From: Scytonema sp045865695
GTDB lineage: Bacteria > Cyanobacteriota > Cyanobacteriia > Cyanobacteriales > Nostocaceae
Direction of reading: 5' to 3'
Assembly (NCBI RefSeq): GCF_045865695.1
Contig: NZ_BAACAP010000213.1
Location: 20,385-84,384 of the forward strand
DNA length: 64,000 nucleotides
Every line of letters begins with the position of its first letter. The first letter of the stretch is position 1. Position numbers and translations under genes: made by a program. The notes beneath the pieces were generated by a model, which did not search any database, was not told where the DNA came from, and saw only the letters and a program-made list of their open reading frames with translations. This document shows, in pieces, positions 35,794-44,910 of the stretch.

Positions 35794-36006
35794 TTATTTG
35801 ACTAACTGGTAGATCGCTAAAATTCCTGTTCCTTTTAAGAAGGTATCTTGCAAAATTTTAGCTATTTCTACTGCAAAGCCACCGTATCCTAGTACAAAAG
35901 AAGTCAGTGCATCACCACCATTAACACAAGTAGTTTCTGTTTCAGCTACTTCATTAATAAAAGATTGGGATTCTACTGACAATTCAGAAATTGTGATTCT
36001 AGACAT
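35794..36006 (-). CDS. bacteriocin-like Gly-Gly leader peptide B
   Basis: A 70-aa precursor. Start is the internal ATG at 36006, preceded by AAGGAG, giving the leader MSRITISELSVESQSFINEV then AETETTCVNGG, GG at 30-31. It shares ITIS(D/E)L and F(L/I)NE with peptide A. The core DALTSFVLGYGGFAVEIAKI... is Gly-rich and amphipathic or hydrophobic, ending in GTGILAIYQLVK. The two may act as a two-peptide bacteriocin, which is a guess from pairing and character. Confidence 0.7.
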   Translation of the reverse strand: MSRITISELSVESQSFINEVAETETTCVNGGDALTSFVLGYGGFAVEIAKILQDTFLKGTGILAIYQLVK

Positions 36007-36219
36007 AATGTTTTTCTCCTTAAGTTGTCTTGTTGTTTGGCTCAAGCACTCGTTTGCTTAACCCTTGTTTATATATTTAATGATTTCACCTATAAAATCA
36101 AGTTTAAAAAACTATGTTTTTGGACACAAATCCAGGCAAGAATGTCTGTCATTTCTTTCTTATAAAGTCTTTTGTTCTATTAAATCTGGAGTGCTCTGCA
36201 CGAGGGAATTTTGTTTACA

Positions 36220-36320
36220 TAGTAAACTTGAATGAAGTACAAATTTATCTGCGTTCGTCAGCTACAGGCTGCGGTTCCATAACTTTTTTATGTATGACAG
36301 CCAATTGAAAAGCGCCATAT
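36220..36320 (-). repeat. MITE-like element, degenerate copy C
   Basis: Reverse copy of the elements at 47487 and 49851: AACTTGAATGAAGTACAAAT at the left and CATACATAAAAAAGTTATGG on the other strand, ending CCAATTGAAAAGCGCCATATA. The left terminal repeat is decayed. A 64-codon frame here is only the repeat. Confidence 0.75.
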
Positions 36321-36581
36321 ATTTATCTAAAACTTTTGAAACATCCGCTAAGACAAAAATCCAGGATTTTTTGTTCGTAAAACTTATTTACTCCCTGCCT
36401 AAATAAAAAGCCCCTTTTCTACCTTTGGGAGAGAGGGGGTTGGGGGTGAGGGTTTCTTTCATCAAAGCTATCTCAAGTGGTAGCTTAATACAGGAGGCGG
36501 AGCCTCAAGTAAGGCATTCCCAGGCTGAGCCACCGGATCGAGGAGGGGGAAACGGCGGATGAGATGAAATTTGCCTTCCGA
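36321..36581. repeat. short palindromic repeats (GGGAGAGGGGGTTGGGGGTGAGGG; GGCGGAGCCTC)
   Basis: Dispersed cyanobacterial repeats between peptide B and the M16 genes; no coding potential. Confidence 0.55.
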
Positions 36582-38090
36582 TTAATTAACAACCGCTTGA
36601 GGTCGTGGCGAACCGGGAATCGTCACATCTATCGGTGTCACCTCTGCTGATAGCTGAGTCAAAGGTGGTTTGATAGCCGTTTGATTACCTACAACTAAAG
36701 TGACAAAATTCTCAGGCTTGAGGTACTGCTTGGCTACTCGCAACACATCAGCAGCTGTTGTTGCAGCAACTGCTTTTTGATAGCGGAAGAGGAAATCGGA
36801 CGGATAACCGTAATATTCATACCGCATGAGACGCGACAGTGTTTGAGCGGGATCTTCAAAATTAAAGACAAAAGAATTGAGAGTGGATTCTTTTGCAAAA
36901 GCCAATTCTTGCGGTGTCACGGGTTCTGCTTGCAATCGCTTGATTTCTGCTTGCACAGCTTTGACAAACTGTACCGTAGCATCGGAACGGGTTTGTCCGC
37001 CTGCAATAAACATTCCTGAATAATCGTAGCGAGGACTCCAAGAACCATACACGGAATAAGCCAAACCTTGACGGGAACGCACTTCATTAAACAAGCGTCC
37101 GCCAAACCCAGTTAACACTCCGTTTAAGACATCTAATGCTGGATAATCGGGACTGTTTAACAGCCCTCCCAAATGTCCCATCAAAATATTGCTTTGAGTC
37201 AATTGGGATTGGTTGACAAAAAAGACACCACCTTGTTTGGCTTGGGATACTTGCGGTATCTGAGGTTTCGTCATTTTGGGGTTAGCTTTCCAATCGCTCA
37301 ACTTTGCTTGAATGAGCGATCGCATTTTTTTAGAATCAAAATCCCCCACAATCCCCAAGATCGTATTATTGGGGTAAAAATACTGCTGGTAAAACTTCAC
37401 CAAATCTTCGCGAGAGACCTTATCTATAGTCGCATACTCCACAGTGCGAGCATAAGGGCTTTCCTTACCATAGATCAATTTCTGAAATTCGCGGTTAGCA
37501 ATTTCATCCGGATCGTCATTGCGGCGGGAAATCCCGCCCCGCACTTGGGTTTTTGCCAATTCCAACTTGTCTTGAGCAAACGCTGGTTCCCGAAGCACTT
37601 CTGCAAACAGCCCAAAAACCGTATCTACATCTTCAGTCAGCGCTTCAAAGCCAGCCGTCCCAGAAGATTCGCTAATGCCAGTTTCCACTGAAGCAGCTCT
37701 TTGTTCCAACAATTGGTTAAGTTCATCAGGAGAGTGCTTCAAAGTTCCCCCAGATCTCATCACCGTACCCGTCAACTGAGCCAAACCAACTTTCTCTCCT
37801 GGCTCCAAGCGATCGCCTGTACGTATCACTGCCGAACCACTTACCAACGGTAATTCGTGATTTTCCATCAAATACACGACCATACCGTTATTAAGTACAT
37901 ACCGTTCGTACTTTGGTAATTTTACATCAGGAAGCTTTGGAAATTGCAATTCTGTATAATGCTTTGCTGCCGTCGCCGCTTCTGTAAGATTCAGCATACC
38001 AAAACACAGCAACGGAACAAGGGCAAAACAAACCAGCAATGTGTTTAACAACCTTTTCACCTTCAATCTTTTCTGAACAGACCTCTTCAT
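36582..38090 (-). CDS. M16 family peptidase-like protein, non-catalytic partner
   Basis: A 502-aa M16 (pitrilysin) fold protein with N-terminal signal or membrane segment (LLNTLLVCFALVPLLCFGML). The place of the zinc motif HxxEH reads GLAQLTGTVMRSGGTLKHS, so metal-binding residues are missing. It has the conserved R/Y region near the C-terminus (GLAYSVYGSWSPRYDYSGMF). In such two-gene pairs the inactive half assists the active half, here encoded just upstream at 38257. Periplasmic or membrane-anchored. It is the parent of the fragment at 27640. Confidence 0.85.
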   Translation of the reverse strand: MKRSVQKRLKVKRLLNTLLVCFALVPLLCFGMLNLTEAATAAKHYTELQFPKLPDVKLPKYERYVLNNGMVVYLMENHELPLVSGSAVIRTGDRLEPGEKVGLAQLTGTVMRSGGTLKHSPDELNQLLEQRAASVETGISESSGTAGFEALTEDVDTVFGLFAEVLREPAFAQDKLELAKTQVRGGISRRNDDPDEIANREFQKLIYGKESPYARTVEYATIDKVSREDLVKFYQQYFYPNNTILGIVGDFDSKKMRSLIQAKLSDWKANPKMTKPQIPQVSQAKQGGVFFVNQSQLTQSNILMGHLGGLLNSPDYPALDVLNGVLTGFGGRLFNEVRSRQGLAYSVYGSWSPRYDYSGMFIAGGQTRSDATVQFVKAVQAEIKRLQAEPVTPQELAFAKESTLNSFVFNFEDPAQTLSRLMRYEYYGYPSDFLFRYQKAVAATTAADVLRVAKQYLKPENFVTLVVGNQTAIKPPLTQLSAEVTPIDVTIPGSPRPQAVVN

Positions 38091-38135
38091 TTTTTCTACT
38101 CCTTTTCTGCGTCCCTCGCATCTGATTAGGGCTAA

Positions 38136-38254
38136 GATTTCCTAGAAATAAATTCTTTATCTTGTGGGATGGGCTTCTAGCCCGTCCTATAACATTGGCG
38201 GGCGAGGACGCCCGCCCCACAAGAAGTAAATTAGGTATTTTTTATTTGGAAGTT
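38136..38254. repeat. ~120-bp MITE-like element, second copy
   Basis: GATTTCCTAGAAATAAATTC ... GGATGGGCTTCTAGCCCGTCC ... GGCGGGCGAGGACGCCCGCC ... ATTTTTTATTTGGAAGT; same layout as 27441-27562. It lies between the two M16 genes, so it may affect their coupling. Half copies occur at 23171 and 48150. Confidence 0.7.
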
Positions 38255-38256
38255 TC

Positions 38257-39837
38257 TTACCCTTGTTTCGACAACAGCTTGCCAATAGTACGATTGTTTG
38301 GTGAAAAAGTTGCTTTTGCCACTCGCTGAATATCAGCAGTTGTTACAGCTTCAATTGCGTCTAATTGCTTAAACAAATTCCGCCAAGAACCAGTTTTCAC
38401 TTCATACTCTAACAACTGCTGCGCCATTCCCATATTAGAATCCAATGTCCGTAACAAACCTGCCCTAGCTTGTGTTTTCACGCGATCTAACTCCATCGCT
38501 GAAACGGGTTCCGTTTTCAACCTTTCTATTTCTTGTCGCAAAGCCACTGCCACTTCATCAACAGTATGATTCGGAGCCGTCAAAGCATAAAATAACATCA
38601 AATTCGGATATTTATCTCCCGGAAATCCGCTAAAGCCTTGTGCGGCTAGTGCCAATCTTTGTTTTTCTACCAAGGACTTATACAACCGTGAGGTACGCCC
38701 ATCACTGAGCAAGCTACCTATAATTTCATACACTGCTTGGTCGGGATGAGTAATTGCCGGACGGTGGTAACCTTCTAAGTACCAAGGTTGTGACGGGAAT
38801 TCTAAAGTCACTTCTCGCGTTTCTGTTTGTTTTAGTTCTGTGGGAATATTACTAATTGATTTTGCTTTTGTTTTAAATCGTCCAAAGTAAGTTTGTGCTA
38901 ACCTTTTGACTTCTACTGGATTGACATCCCCAACAACAGCTATTGTCAAATTACTGGGGACATAATGCGTCTCAAAAAACTTCTGCACGTCATCCGTTGA
39001 TAAATTGCGGATATCTTCGTCATATCCAATGACCGGACGCCTATAGGGATGAGTTTTGAAAGCAGCATCAGTAAACTTTTCAATCATCATTCCAATGGGG
39101 GAATTCTCCACGCGCAGCCGTCGTTCTTCTAGAATGACATCTTTTTCTTTAAAAAATTCCCGACGAAGAACGGGGTCGAGAAATCTTTCTGATTCTAGCG
39201 ACATCCACAGTTCTAGTTTGTTGGAAGGAAAGCTGTAAAAATACCGGGTTGCTTCTGTAGATGTATTGGCGTTTAAGCCTACACCTCCGGCTTGTTCTAC
39301 AATTCGTCCCAATTCGTTTTGTTCGACAACTTTGGCAGCTTGTGCTTCTACTTTCTCAAATTCAGCTTGTAACTGGGCAACTTCATCCTGTTTGCCTGCA
39401 GCTTTTGCTGTTTTGATTTGTGCTGCTATTTGGTCTAGACTATCAAGTAATGGTTTTTCTAGTTTGTAATTTTCTGTACCAATTCGTGTCGTGCCTTTAA
39501 ATGCCAAATGTTCTAGAAAGTGTGCCACACCCGTTTTTCCGTTAGGTTCATCTACACCACCGACATCAGCATAAGTTAAAAAAGAAACAACAGGAGCTTG
39601 ATGCCGTTCCAAAACAATAAACTTCATGCCATTGTCGAGGCGAAACTCTGTTAACTGCTTAATCACGCGATTTAAATACGGTTGGATCGAAGTCTGAGCA
39701 GTTTTTGGAGTTTGGGTTCTAGCGACAGCTACACCAGGTAGCAAACCCCACCAAAGAAGGACTACCGCCATAAATGTGGCAAAATATCTTTTTACTTCCC
39801 TTTGGTATAAGCAACTAAGCCTGTTCATAAGCAACAA
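38257..39837 (-). CDS. M16 family zinc peptidase, catalytic
   Basis: A 526-aa M16 peptidase with signal or membrane segment (FATFMAVVLLWWGLLPGVAV). The zinc-binding motif is HFLEH (106-110) within KTGVAHFLEHLAFKGT, and the downstream Glu is in LWMSLESERF. A helical insertion, Lys/Glu/Ala-rich, lies between (residues about 125-175), longer than usual. The C-terminal half has the paired non-catalytic M16 domain (PWYLEGYHRPAITHPDQAVY). It degrades peptides in the periplasm. First gene of the two-gene M16 unit. Confidence 0.88.
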   Translation of the reverse strand: MLLMNRLSCLYQREVKRYFATFMAVVLLWWGLLPGVAVARTQTPKTAQTSIQPYLNRVIKQLTEFRLDNGMKFIVLERHQAPVVSFLTYADVGGVDEPNGKTGVAHFLEHLAFKGTTRIGTENYKLEKPLLDSLDQIAAQIKTAKAAGKQDEVAQLQAEFEKVEAQAAKVVEQNELGRIVEQAGGVGLNANTSTEATRYFYSFPSNKLELWMSLESERFLDPVLRREFFKEKDVILEERRLRVENSPIGMMIEKFTDAAFKTHPYRRPVIGYDEDIRNLSTDDVQKFFETHYVPSNLTIAVVGDVNPVEVKRLAQTYFGRFKTKAKSISNIPTELKQTETREVTLEFPSQPWYLEGYHRPAITHPDQAVYEIIGSLLSDGRTSRLYKSLVEKQRLALAAQGFSGFPGDKYPNLMLFYALTAPNHTVDEVAVALRQEIERLKTEPVSAMELDRVKTQARAGLLRTLDSNMGMAQQLLEYEVKTGSWRNLFKQLDAIEAVTTADIQRVAKATFSPNNRTIGKLLSKQG

Positions 39838-39981
39838 TAAATTTAGATATCTATTACAACAAAGATAAATGACTTTGCCAACCGTCTTCTTAATCTTGTA
39901 TTAAGCTTTCTCTGGTTGTTCTACTTAACGTTAGACAATAATGCTACAAATCCTGTTCCGGATATATCACTAATAACTGTT

Positions 39982-40593
39982 ATGCGAGTTTTTAATTCTC
40001 CCCCACCCTCAGAAGCCCAAACACGCGATCGCATTCTCCTCGCGGCTAGGCGTTTGTTTGCCTCTCAAGGATTTGATGGTACGACCACCCGTGACTTGGC
40101 ACAAGCAGCTAATGTTGCAGAAGGAACTCTCTTCCGTCATTTTCCCAATAAAAAGGCGATTTTGGTTGAGGTAGCGACTCAAGGATGGGTGGAGATCTTA
40201 ACAGATTTGCTAACAGAACTGAGTGAAATGGGTAGCTACAAAGCAGTTGCTCAAGTCATGCGCCGTCGGATGTGGAATATGCAGAAGAATGCCGATCTCA
40301 TGCGGGTTTGTTTCATGGAAGCACAATTTCATCCCGATTTGCGCGATCGCATTCAATTAGAAGTCATTGCAAAAATGACAGACGTTGCTGAGGCATTCTT
40401 TCAAACGGCGATGGATAAAGGAGTCTATCGGAAGATGGATGCCAACCTCGTTGCAAAAGTGTTCTTGGGAATGTTTGCCGTTGCGGGCTTTTCCAACAAT
40501 ACCCTTATGGAACCTAATGCTTCTCCAAAAGAAATGCAGGAAATGGCAGAAGGGTTAGCAGATATTTTTCTGAATGGAGTGTTAAATCAGTGA
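39982..40593 (+). CDS. TetR/AcrR family transcriptional regulator
   Basis: A 203-aa repressor from ATG 39982 (an upstream TTG adds 22 residues without support). N-terminal HTH: RDRILLAARRLFASQGFDGT, TTRDLAQAANVAEGTLFRHF, PNKKAILVEVA. The rest is a helical ligand-binding domain. Divergent from the M16 pair, which it may regulate. Its stop codon TGA is supplied by a GTGACCA heptad repeat (40590-40620). Confidence 0.85.
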   Translation: MRVFNSPPPSEAQTRDRILLAARRLFASQGFDGTTTRDLAQAANVAEGTLFRHFPNKKAILVEVATQGWVEILTDLLTELSEMGSYKAVAQVMRRRMWNMQKNADLMRVCFMEAQFHPDLRDRIQLEVIAKMTDVAEAFFQTAMDKGVYRKMDANLVAKVFLGMFAVAGFSNNTLMEPNASPKEMQEMAEGLADIFLNGVLNQ

Positions 40594-40620
40594 CCAGTGA
40601 CCAGTGACCAGTGACCAATT
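40590..40620. repeat. GTGACCA heptad repeat
   Basis: Four tandem units beginning at the TetR stop codon and ending at the convergent DUF4332 gene. Confidence 0.85.
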
Positions 40621-41065
40621 ACAAATTTCCAAGCGCCTTTGCCTGATAACTCCACTGTTGCACTTGCTCGATTGAAGGACACAAATCCCGACTCTGTACT
40701 GTTGCAACCACAAGGCGTAAGATTTGTTTGTGTAGTTTATGAACGGGAATAGCGGCTAACTGTGTTGCGGAAATTACACCAGCGTGCAGTAATAAGCCGC
40801 AATATTGCGTTCCCACACTGGGGATGCGAGCTAAATCGGCTAGAGCAACCCATTTATGAATGTACTGAATATGAATTTGTAATTTGTTTGCTAGCGCTAG
40901 CTTGGTTGCTGGGGTCTTTCCATGTTTGACCAGTTCGCCTGTGGTGCTAATCCCGCAATTGTGTAGTTGCAATTGTTCTTCTTGGCTCAGTCCCGGAAGT
41001 TGTGCGAGCGGCCAATCGCAGGACAAAATAGTATTACCTACTCTTGTTTTTTGCTTTATAGACAT
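40619..41065 (-). CDS. DUF4332 domain protein
   Basis: A 148-aa protein from ATG 41065; a longer frame to 41299 runs through heptad repeats and the opposite gene and is rejected. Two helix-hairpin-helix-like halves: LAQLPGLSQEEQLQLHNCGI..TTGELV, and LADLARIPSVGTQYCGLLLH..AGVISATQLA. The HhH fold suggests nucleic acid or protein binding; no enzymatic role known. Convergent with TetR. Confidence 0.75.
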   Translation of the reverse strand: MSIKQKTRVGNTILSCDWPLAQLPGLSQEEQLQLHNCGISTTGELVKHGKTPATKLALANKLQIHIQYIHKWVALADLARIPSVGTQYCGLLLHAGVISATQLAAIPVHKLHKQILRLVVATVQSRDLCPSIEQVQQWSYQAKALGNL

Positions 41066-41174
41066 TTTGGGTTGAAAACTCCGCGTAATACAGTGACTAG
41101 TAACCAGTGACCAATGACCAGTGACTTTAGCTAAGCTACGTTTGACGAAAACTGAGGAGTAGTCGGTTGCCTTT

Positions 41175-41393
41175 ATGATAATACGCGACTTGCAACAAAT
41201 GACTAATGCTGAACTTAAGCAGTATATTTCACAACACAGAAACAATGAGGAAGCTTTTCGAGCAGCATTGGAAGTGCTGATGAGCCGCAGCGATCCCAAT
41301 GCACCATATCAACCATACCCCTTTGAGCTTACCGATCCCAAGAGTGAGGTAGAAGCACTCTTGATAGAGAAGATAAAACAAGCAGAAAAATAA
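41175..41393 (+). CDS. small conserved protein, DUF6887-like
   Basis: A 72-aa protein, MTNAELKQYISQHRNNEEAF then a PYQPYPFELTDPKSEVEALL tail. Acidic and helical. Resembles short conserved cyanobacterial proteins of the DUF6887 kind; function unknown. Heptad repeats lie on both sides (41092-41124, 41398-41455). Confidence 0.6.
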   Translation: MIIRDLQQMTNAELKQYISQHRNNEEAFRAALEVLMSRSDPNAPYQPYPFELTDPKSEVEALLIEKIKQAEK

Positions 41394-41397
41394 AAGC

Positions 41398-41455
41398 GGT
41401 CACTGGTCACTGGTCACTGGTAACTGCTCACTGGTAACTGGTCACTGGTCACTGG
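41398..41455. repeat. CACTGGT/AACTGGT heptad repeat
   Basis: Eight units; those from 41414 onward are read in reverse as the C-terminal residues (PVTSDQLPVSSYQ) of the pentapeptide-repeat protein. Confidence 0.85.
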
Positions 41456-42559
41456 TTGGCGATCGCTCTCTTGCGCTTCTAGTCCCGAAAGAATACGCCA
41501 TTTTGATTCCAACTGTGTTGCTCTATTAATTTTAACACAACTTAGTTTAGCACCTAGTAAATTTGCTCCTTTAAGGTTTGCTCCTTCTAAATTCGCCCCT
41601 TCTAAATTTGCTCCCTCTAAATTCGCATCTCTCAAGTCAGCGTCTTTCAAGTTCGCACTACTAAGGTTAGTATTCTTTAAATCGGAACCAATAAGAATAG
41701 CTTCTTTTAGTTTAGCTTCACTAAGATTGGCATCTTGAAGGATTGCGCTTTGAAGGTTTGCACCTCTAAGCTTGATACTACTCATGTAAGCTTTACTAAG
41801 GTTGACACCCAACATTTTTGCATTGCTGAGATTTCCACTCCACAAGTAGACTCCTGTGAGATTAGCGTGACTTAGATTAGCGTCTTTTAAGTCAGCATTA
41901 CTGAGATTGGCGTGACTGAGATTGGCTTCCCTCAAGTCAGCATTGCTGAGGTTTGCGTTACTGAGATTAGCGTCTTTCAAGTCAGCATTACTAAGGTTTG
42001 CGTTGACTAGCTGAACGCTGCTGAGGTTTGCTTTCTGAAGGTTAGCACTACTGAGATTTGCACCGATTAATTGAGCATCACTGAGATTGCTATTACACAA
42101 GTTGGCTTGACTAAGATTGGCATAATTTAGGCTAGAGCCACTTAGGTAAGCACTACCAAGATCGATACCTGATAGTTGAGTATTGCTTAAGCTCGCCAAG
42201 ATTAAATTAACTGAAGTAGCGTCTTGGTTTTGAGATTTTAAAGCTAAAATTTCTTGAAGAGAATTAAATTGACTATTCGCTTCTTGTTCTGTATTCTGTC
42301 GAGCGCACGACTCTTTATTTTGCAATACGGTCAAACTCTCTTGAGAGGTTTGAGTAACTATCTTTTGTTTACTCTTAATAAAAAATAAAGCGGATAAACC
42401 TAGATATAAACTAACAACAAATGTTGATTGATGTCCTTGCGTGAGTAACAGCATGACTGTAAAGCCAAAACTAAATAAGAGCGATTGCTTGATTAAGATG
42501 CTCAACCCTGCTTTAGCTTCTTTATTCAAACTATCCTGTTCTCGTTCGGTATTAGTCAT
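41414..42559 (-). CDS. pentapeptide-repeat protein
   Basis: A 381-aa protein with two N-terminal membrane segments (SLLFSFGFTVMLLLTQG, FVVSLYLGLSALFFI) and about 40 pentapeptides of the A(N/D)LXX type from residue 130 to 350 (NLSNADLKDANLSNANLSNA and similar), which fold as a right-handed quadrilateral beta-helix. Such proteins are common in cyanobacteria with mostly unknown roles. The C-terminal 13 or so residues come from an intergenic heptad repeat. Confidence 0.85.
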   Translation of the reverse strand: MTNTEREQDSLNKEAKAGLSILIKQSLLFSFGFTVMLLLTQGHQSTFVVSLYLGLSALFFIKSKQKIVTQTSQESLTVLQNKESCARQNTEQEANSQFNSLQEILALKSQNQDATSVNLILASLSNTQLSGIDLGSAYLSGSSLNYANLSQANLCNSNLSDAQLIGANLSSANLQKANLSSVQLVNANLSNADLKDANLSNANLSNADLREANLSHANLSNADLKDANLSHANLTGVYLWSGNLSNAKMLGVNLSKAYMSSIKLRGANLQSAILQDANLSEAKLKEAILIGSDLKNTNLSSANLKDADLRDANLEGANLEGANLEGANLKGANLLGAKLSCVKINRATQLESKWRILSGLEAQESDRQPVTSDQLPVSSYQ

Positions 42560-43202
42560 GCTACTTCCTTGTTTGCTTTTTTAAATTTATAGAAAAAATT
42601 AACTAAATATCCTAAAATAATAAACTTAATTTTTACTCAGCAGTCTTTAATACTATTTTACAAGTTAACTAATTAGCGATGGCAAATGGCTACTGAGAGC
42701 CATTTACTTATAGTGATTCTATCCGATCTGTGAAAGAAATTTAAGTATTGTATGCTGGGCAATGCCCCCCATACGTATAATTCAAAAATCAGATATGAGT
42801 CCTATATACTATTTGTACCAGTCTTGAGTTTATTTCTCCAAACTAATGTTTTCAGTTGAGCTTTTTTAGCAGTAGCAAGTAAAACAATTTTTACTTCTAC
42901 CTAACCTCAATTATTTTAAGACTTTAGATGAGTAGGGTGCAACTTAAATTTATTGATTTTTGTTGTATATTTTTATTTGTTTGTCAAAAATTTATTCTCA
43001 TTGTTAGCGATCGTCATATCTTTAAAATACACGTATAAAATAATACGAGTATAGACTTTCTTTCCCACCGACTAGAAGTAGGCAAAAAGATCGCGTCCCC
43101 GACCTTTCAGGTGAGACGTGGGGCTTCTGACCGATTAAGCTAAGCTTAATATATATATTTCATTAAAACTTTGCTCGATAACTACCTGGAAACTCACTGA
43201 TT
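42560..43202. other. 640-bp gap upstream of ffh
   Basis: AT-rich, no gene. GGGCAATGCCC (42761) is a short palindrome. No 4.5S RNA signature was recognised here. Confidence 0.45.
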
Positions 43203-44675
43203 ATGTTTGAAGCACTAGCTGACCGTTTAGAAGTTGCCTGGAAGAAACTCCGGGGTCAGGATAAAATCTCTCAATCCAACATCCAAGACGCTTTGAAGGA
43301 AGTGCGTCGTGCGTTGTTGGAAGCAGATGTCAATCTCCAGGTAGTTAAAGATTTTATTACCGAAGTTGAAACTAAGGCACAAGGGGCTGAGGTTATTACT
43401 GGGGTTCGACCCGACCAACAGTTCATCAAAATCGTTCATGATGAGCTAGTACAAGTGATGGGGGAGGAAAACGTACCTCTTGCACAAAGCGATCGCCCGC
43501 CAACAATTGTTCTGATGGCAGGTTTGCAGGGTACTGGTAAAACAACTGCCACTGCCAAGCTAGCATTACATCTACGTAAATTAGAGCGCAGTTGCTTAAT
43601 GGTAGCAACAGATATTTACCGTCCGGCTGCTATCGATCAGTTGGTAACATTAGGCAAACAAATTGAAGTACCCGTCTTTGAACTTGGAACGGATACCGAT
43701 CCGGTAGAAATTGCACGACAGGGCGTAGAGCGCGGCAGAGCAGAAGGTATTGATACAGTAATTATTGATACTGCTGGTCGCCTGCAAATTGACGAAGATA
43801 TGATGGCGGAATTAGCTCGAATAAAAGAGGTTGTTCAGCCTCATGAAACCCTGTTGGTCGTGGACGCTATGACGGGACAAGAAGCAGCAAATCTTACCCG
43901 TACATTCCATCAACAGATAGGTATTACGGGTGCCATTTTAACCAAGATGGATGGTGATAGCCGTGGCGGGGCAGCACTCTCGGTGCGGCAAATTTCTGGT
44001 TCGCCAATTAAGTTTGTGGGTGTAGGGGAAAAAGTTGAAGCCCTTCAACCGTTTTATCCCGATCGCATGGCTTCGCGCATTTTGGGCATGGGTGATGTCC
44101 TCACCTTAGTAGAAAAAGCACAAGAAGAAATTGACCTTGCCGATGCTGAGAAGATGCAGGAAAAAATCCTGTCAGCAAAGTTTGACTTCACGGATTTTCT
44201 CAAGCAGATGCGCTTGCTTAAGAATATGGGTTCTCTGGGAGGTCTTCTTAAACTCATCCCAGGGATGAACAAGATTTCCGACGACCAACTGCGCCAAGGA
44301 GAAACTCAACTCAAGCGTTGCGAAGCGATGATCAATTCCATGACAGCCGCAGAACGTCGAGATCCCGATTTGTTAGCCAGTTCTCCAAGCCGTCGCAAGC
44401 GCATCGCCAAAGGTTCCGGTTATAAAGAAGCCGATGTCAGTAAGTTAGTCGGTGACTTCCAAAAGATGCGTAATCTCATGCAACAGATGGGACAAGGACA
44501 ATTCCCTGGAGGAATGCCAGGAATGCCGGGAATGTTTGGTGGTGGTGGCATGGGCGATCCCTATGCAGCAGGTAACCGCCCAGCCGCCCCTGGTTGGCGC
44601 GGTTACACGGGTGGTGCCAGCCCTAAAAAGAAACCAAAAAAAGACAAAAAGAAGAAAGGGTTTGGGACGCTATAG
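43203..44675 (+). CDS. ffh: signal recognition particle protein Ffh
   Basis: A 490-aa SRP54 GTPase that binds signal sequences of nascent membrane proteins together with 4.5S RNA and targets them to FtsY/Sec. N domain (1-90); GTPase with G1 GLQGTGKTT (about 107), TDIYRPAAIDQL, DTAGRLQ, and TKMDGDSRGG; M domain with SLGGLLKLIPGMNKIS and a Met/Gly-rich end (PGGMPGMPGMFGGGGMGDPY) and Lys-rich tail. Length and motifs are normal. First gene of the cluster with rpsP, the KH protein, rpsU and phoH. Confidence 0.97.
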   Translation: MFEALADRLEVAWKKLRGQDKISQSNIQDALKEVRRALLEADVNLQVVKDFITEVETKAQGAEVITGVRPDQQFIKIVHDELVQVMGEENVPLAQSDRPPTIVLMAGLQGTGKTTATAKLALHLRKLERSCLMVATDIYRPAAIDQLVTLGKQIEVPVFELGTDTDPVEIARQGVERGRAEGIDTVIIDTAGRLQIDEDMMAELARIKEVVQPHETLLVVDAMTGQEAANLTRTFHQQIGITGAILTKMDGDSRGGAALSVRQISGSPIKFVGVGEKVEALQPFYPDRMASRILGMGDVLTLVEKAQEEIDLADAEKMQEKILSAKFDFTDFLKQMRLLKNMGSLGGLLKLIPGMNKISDDQLRQGETQLKRCEAMINSMTAAERRDPDLLASSPSRRKRIAKGSGYKEADVSKLVGDFQKMRNLMQQMGQGQFPGGMPGMPGMFGGGGMGDPYAAGNRPAAPGWRGYTGGASPKKKPKKDKKKKGFGTL

Positions 44676-44694
44676 TTACTGGGGATTAGTGATT

Positions 44695-44745
44695 GGGGAT
44701 TGGGCATTGAACAATGGTCACTGGTTACTGGTCAATGATGACAAA
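44695..44745. repeat. GGTCACTGGTTACTGGTCA heptads and GGGGATTGGGC units
   Basis: Short heptad-type repeat between ffh and rpsP; no gene. Confidence 0.65.
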
Positions 44746-44910
44746 TGACAAAGGACACCCGTTTTGTGCTAATATTAGCTTTTTAGCAAGAAACGTTCAG
44801 CACTCTATCTTTGGGAGAGCCTTGCGCCTACTATGAGGTCTGTACAATACCGCTTGCCTACGAATAAACTACAAAACGATTGCTAGAAACAGGAGCACGA
44901 TTTCTAAACC

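Noticed and set aside
36114..36308. 64-aa ORF upstream of peptide B
   Set aside because: It covers the MITE-like copy C; the same translation appears antisense at the other copies.
37173..37691. 172-aa forward ORF inside the M16 gene
   Set aside because: Antisense shadow of a well supported peptidase-like gene.
40619..41299. 226-aa version of the DUF4332 protein
   Set aside because: The extra N-terminal part comes from heptad repeats and the antisense of the 41175 gene.
42560..43202. 4.5S (SRP) RNA gene next to ffh
   Set aside because: No sequence resembling the conserved SRP RNA helix 8 loop was recognised.
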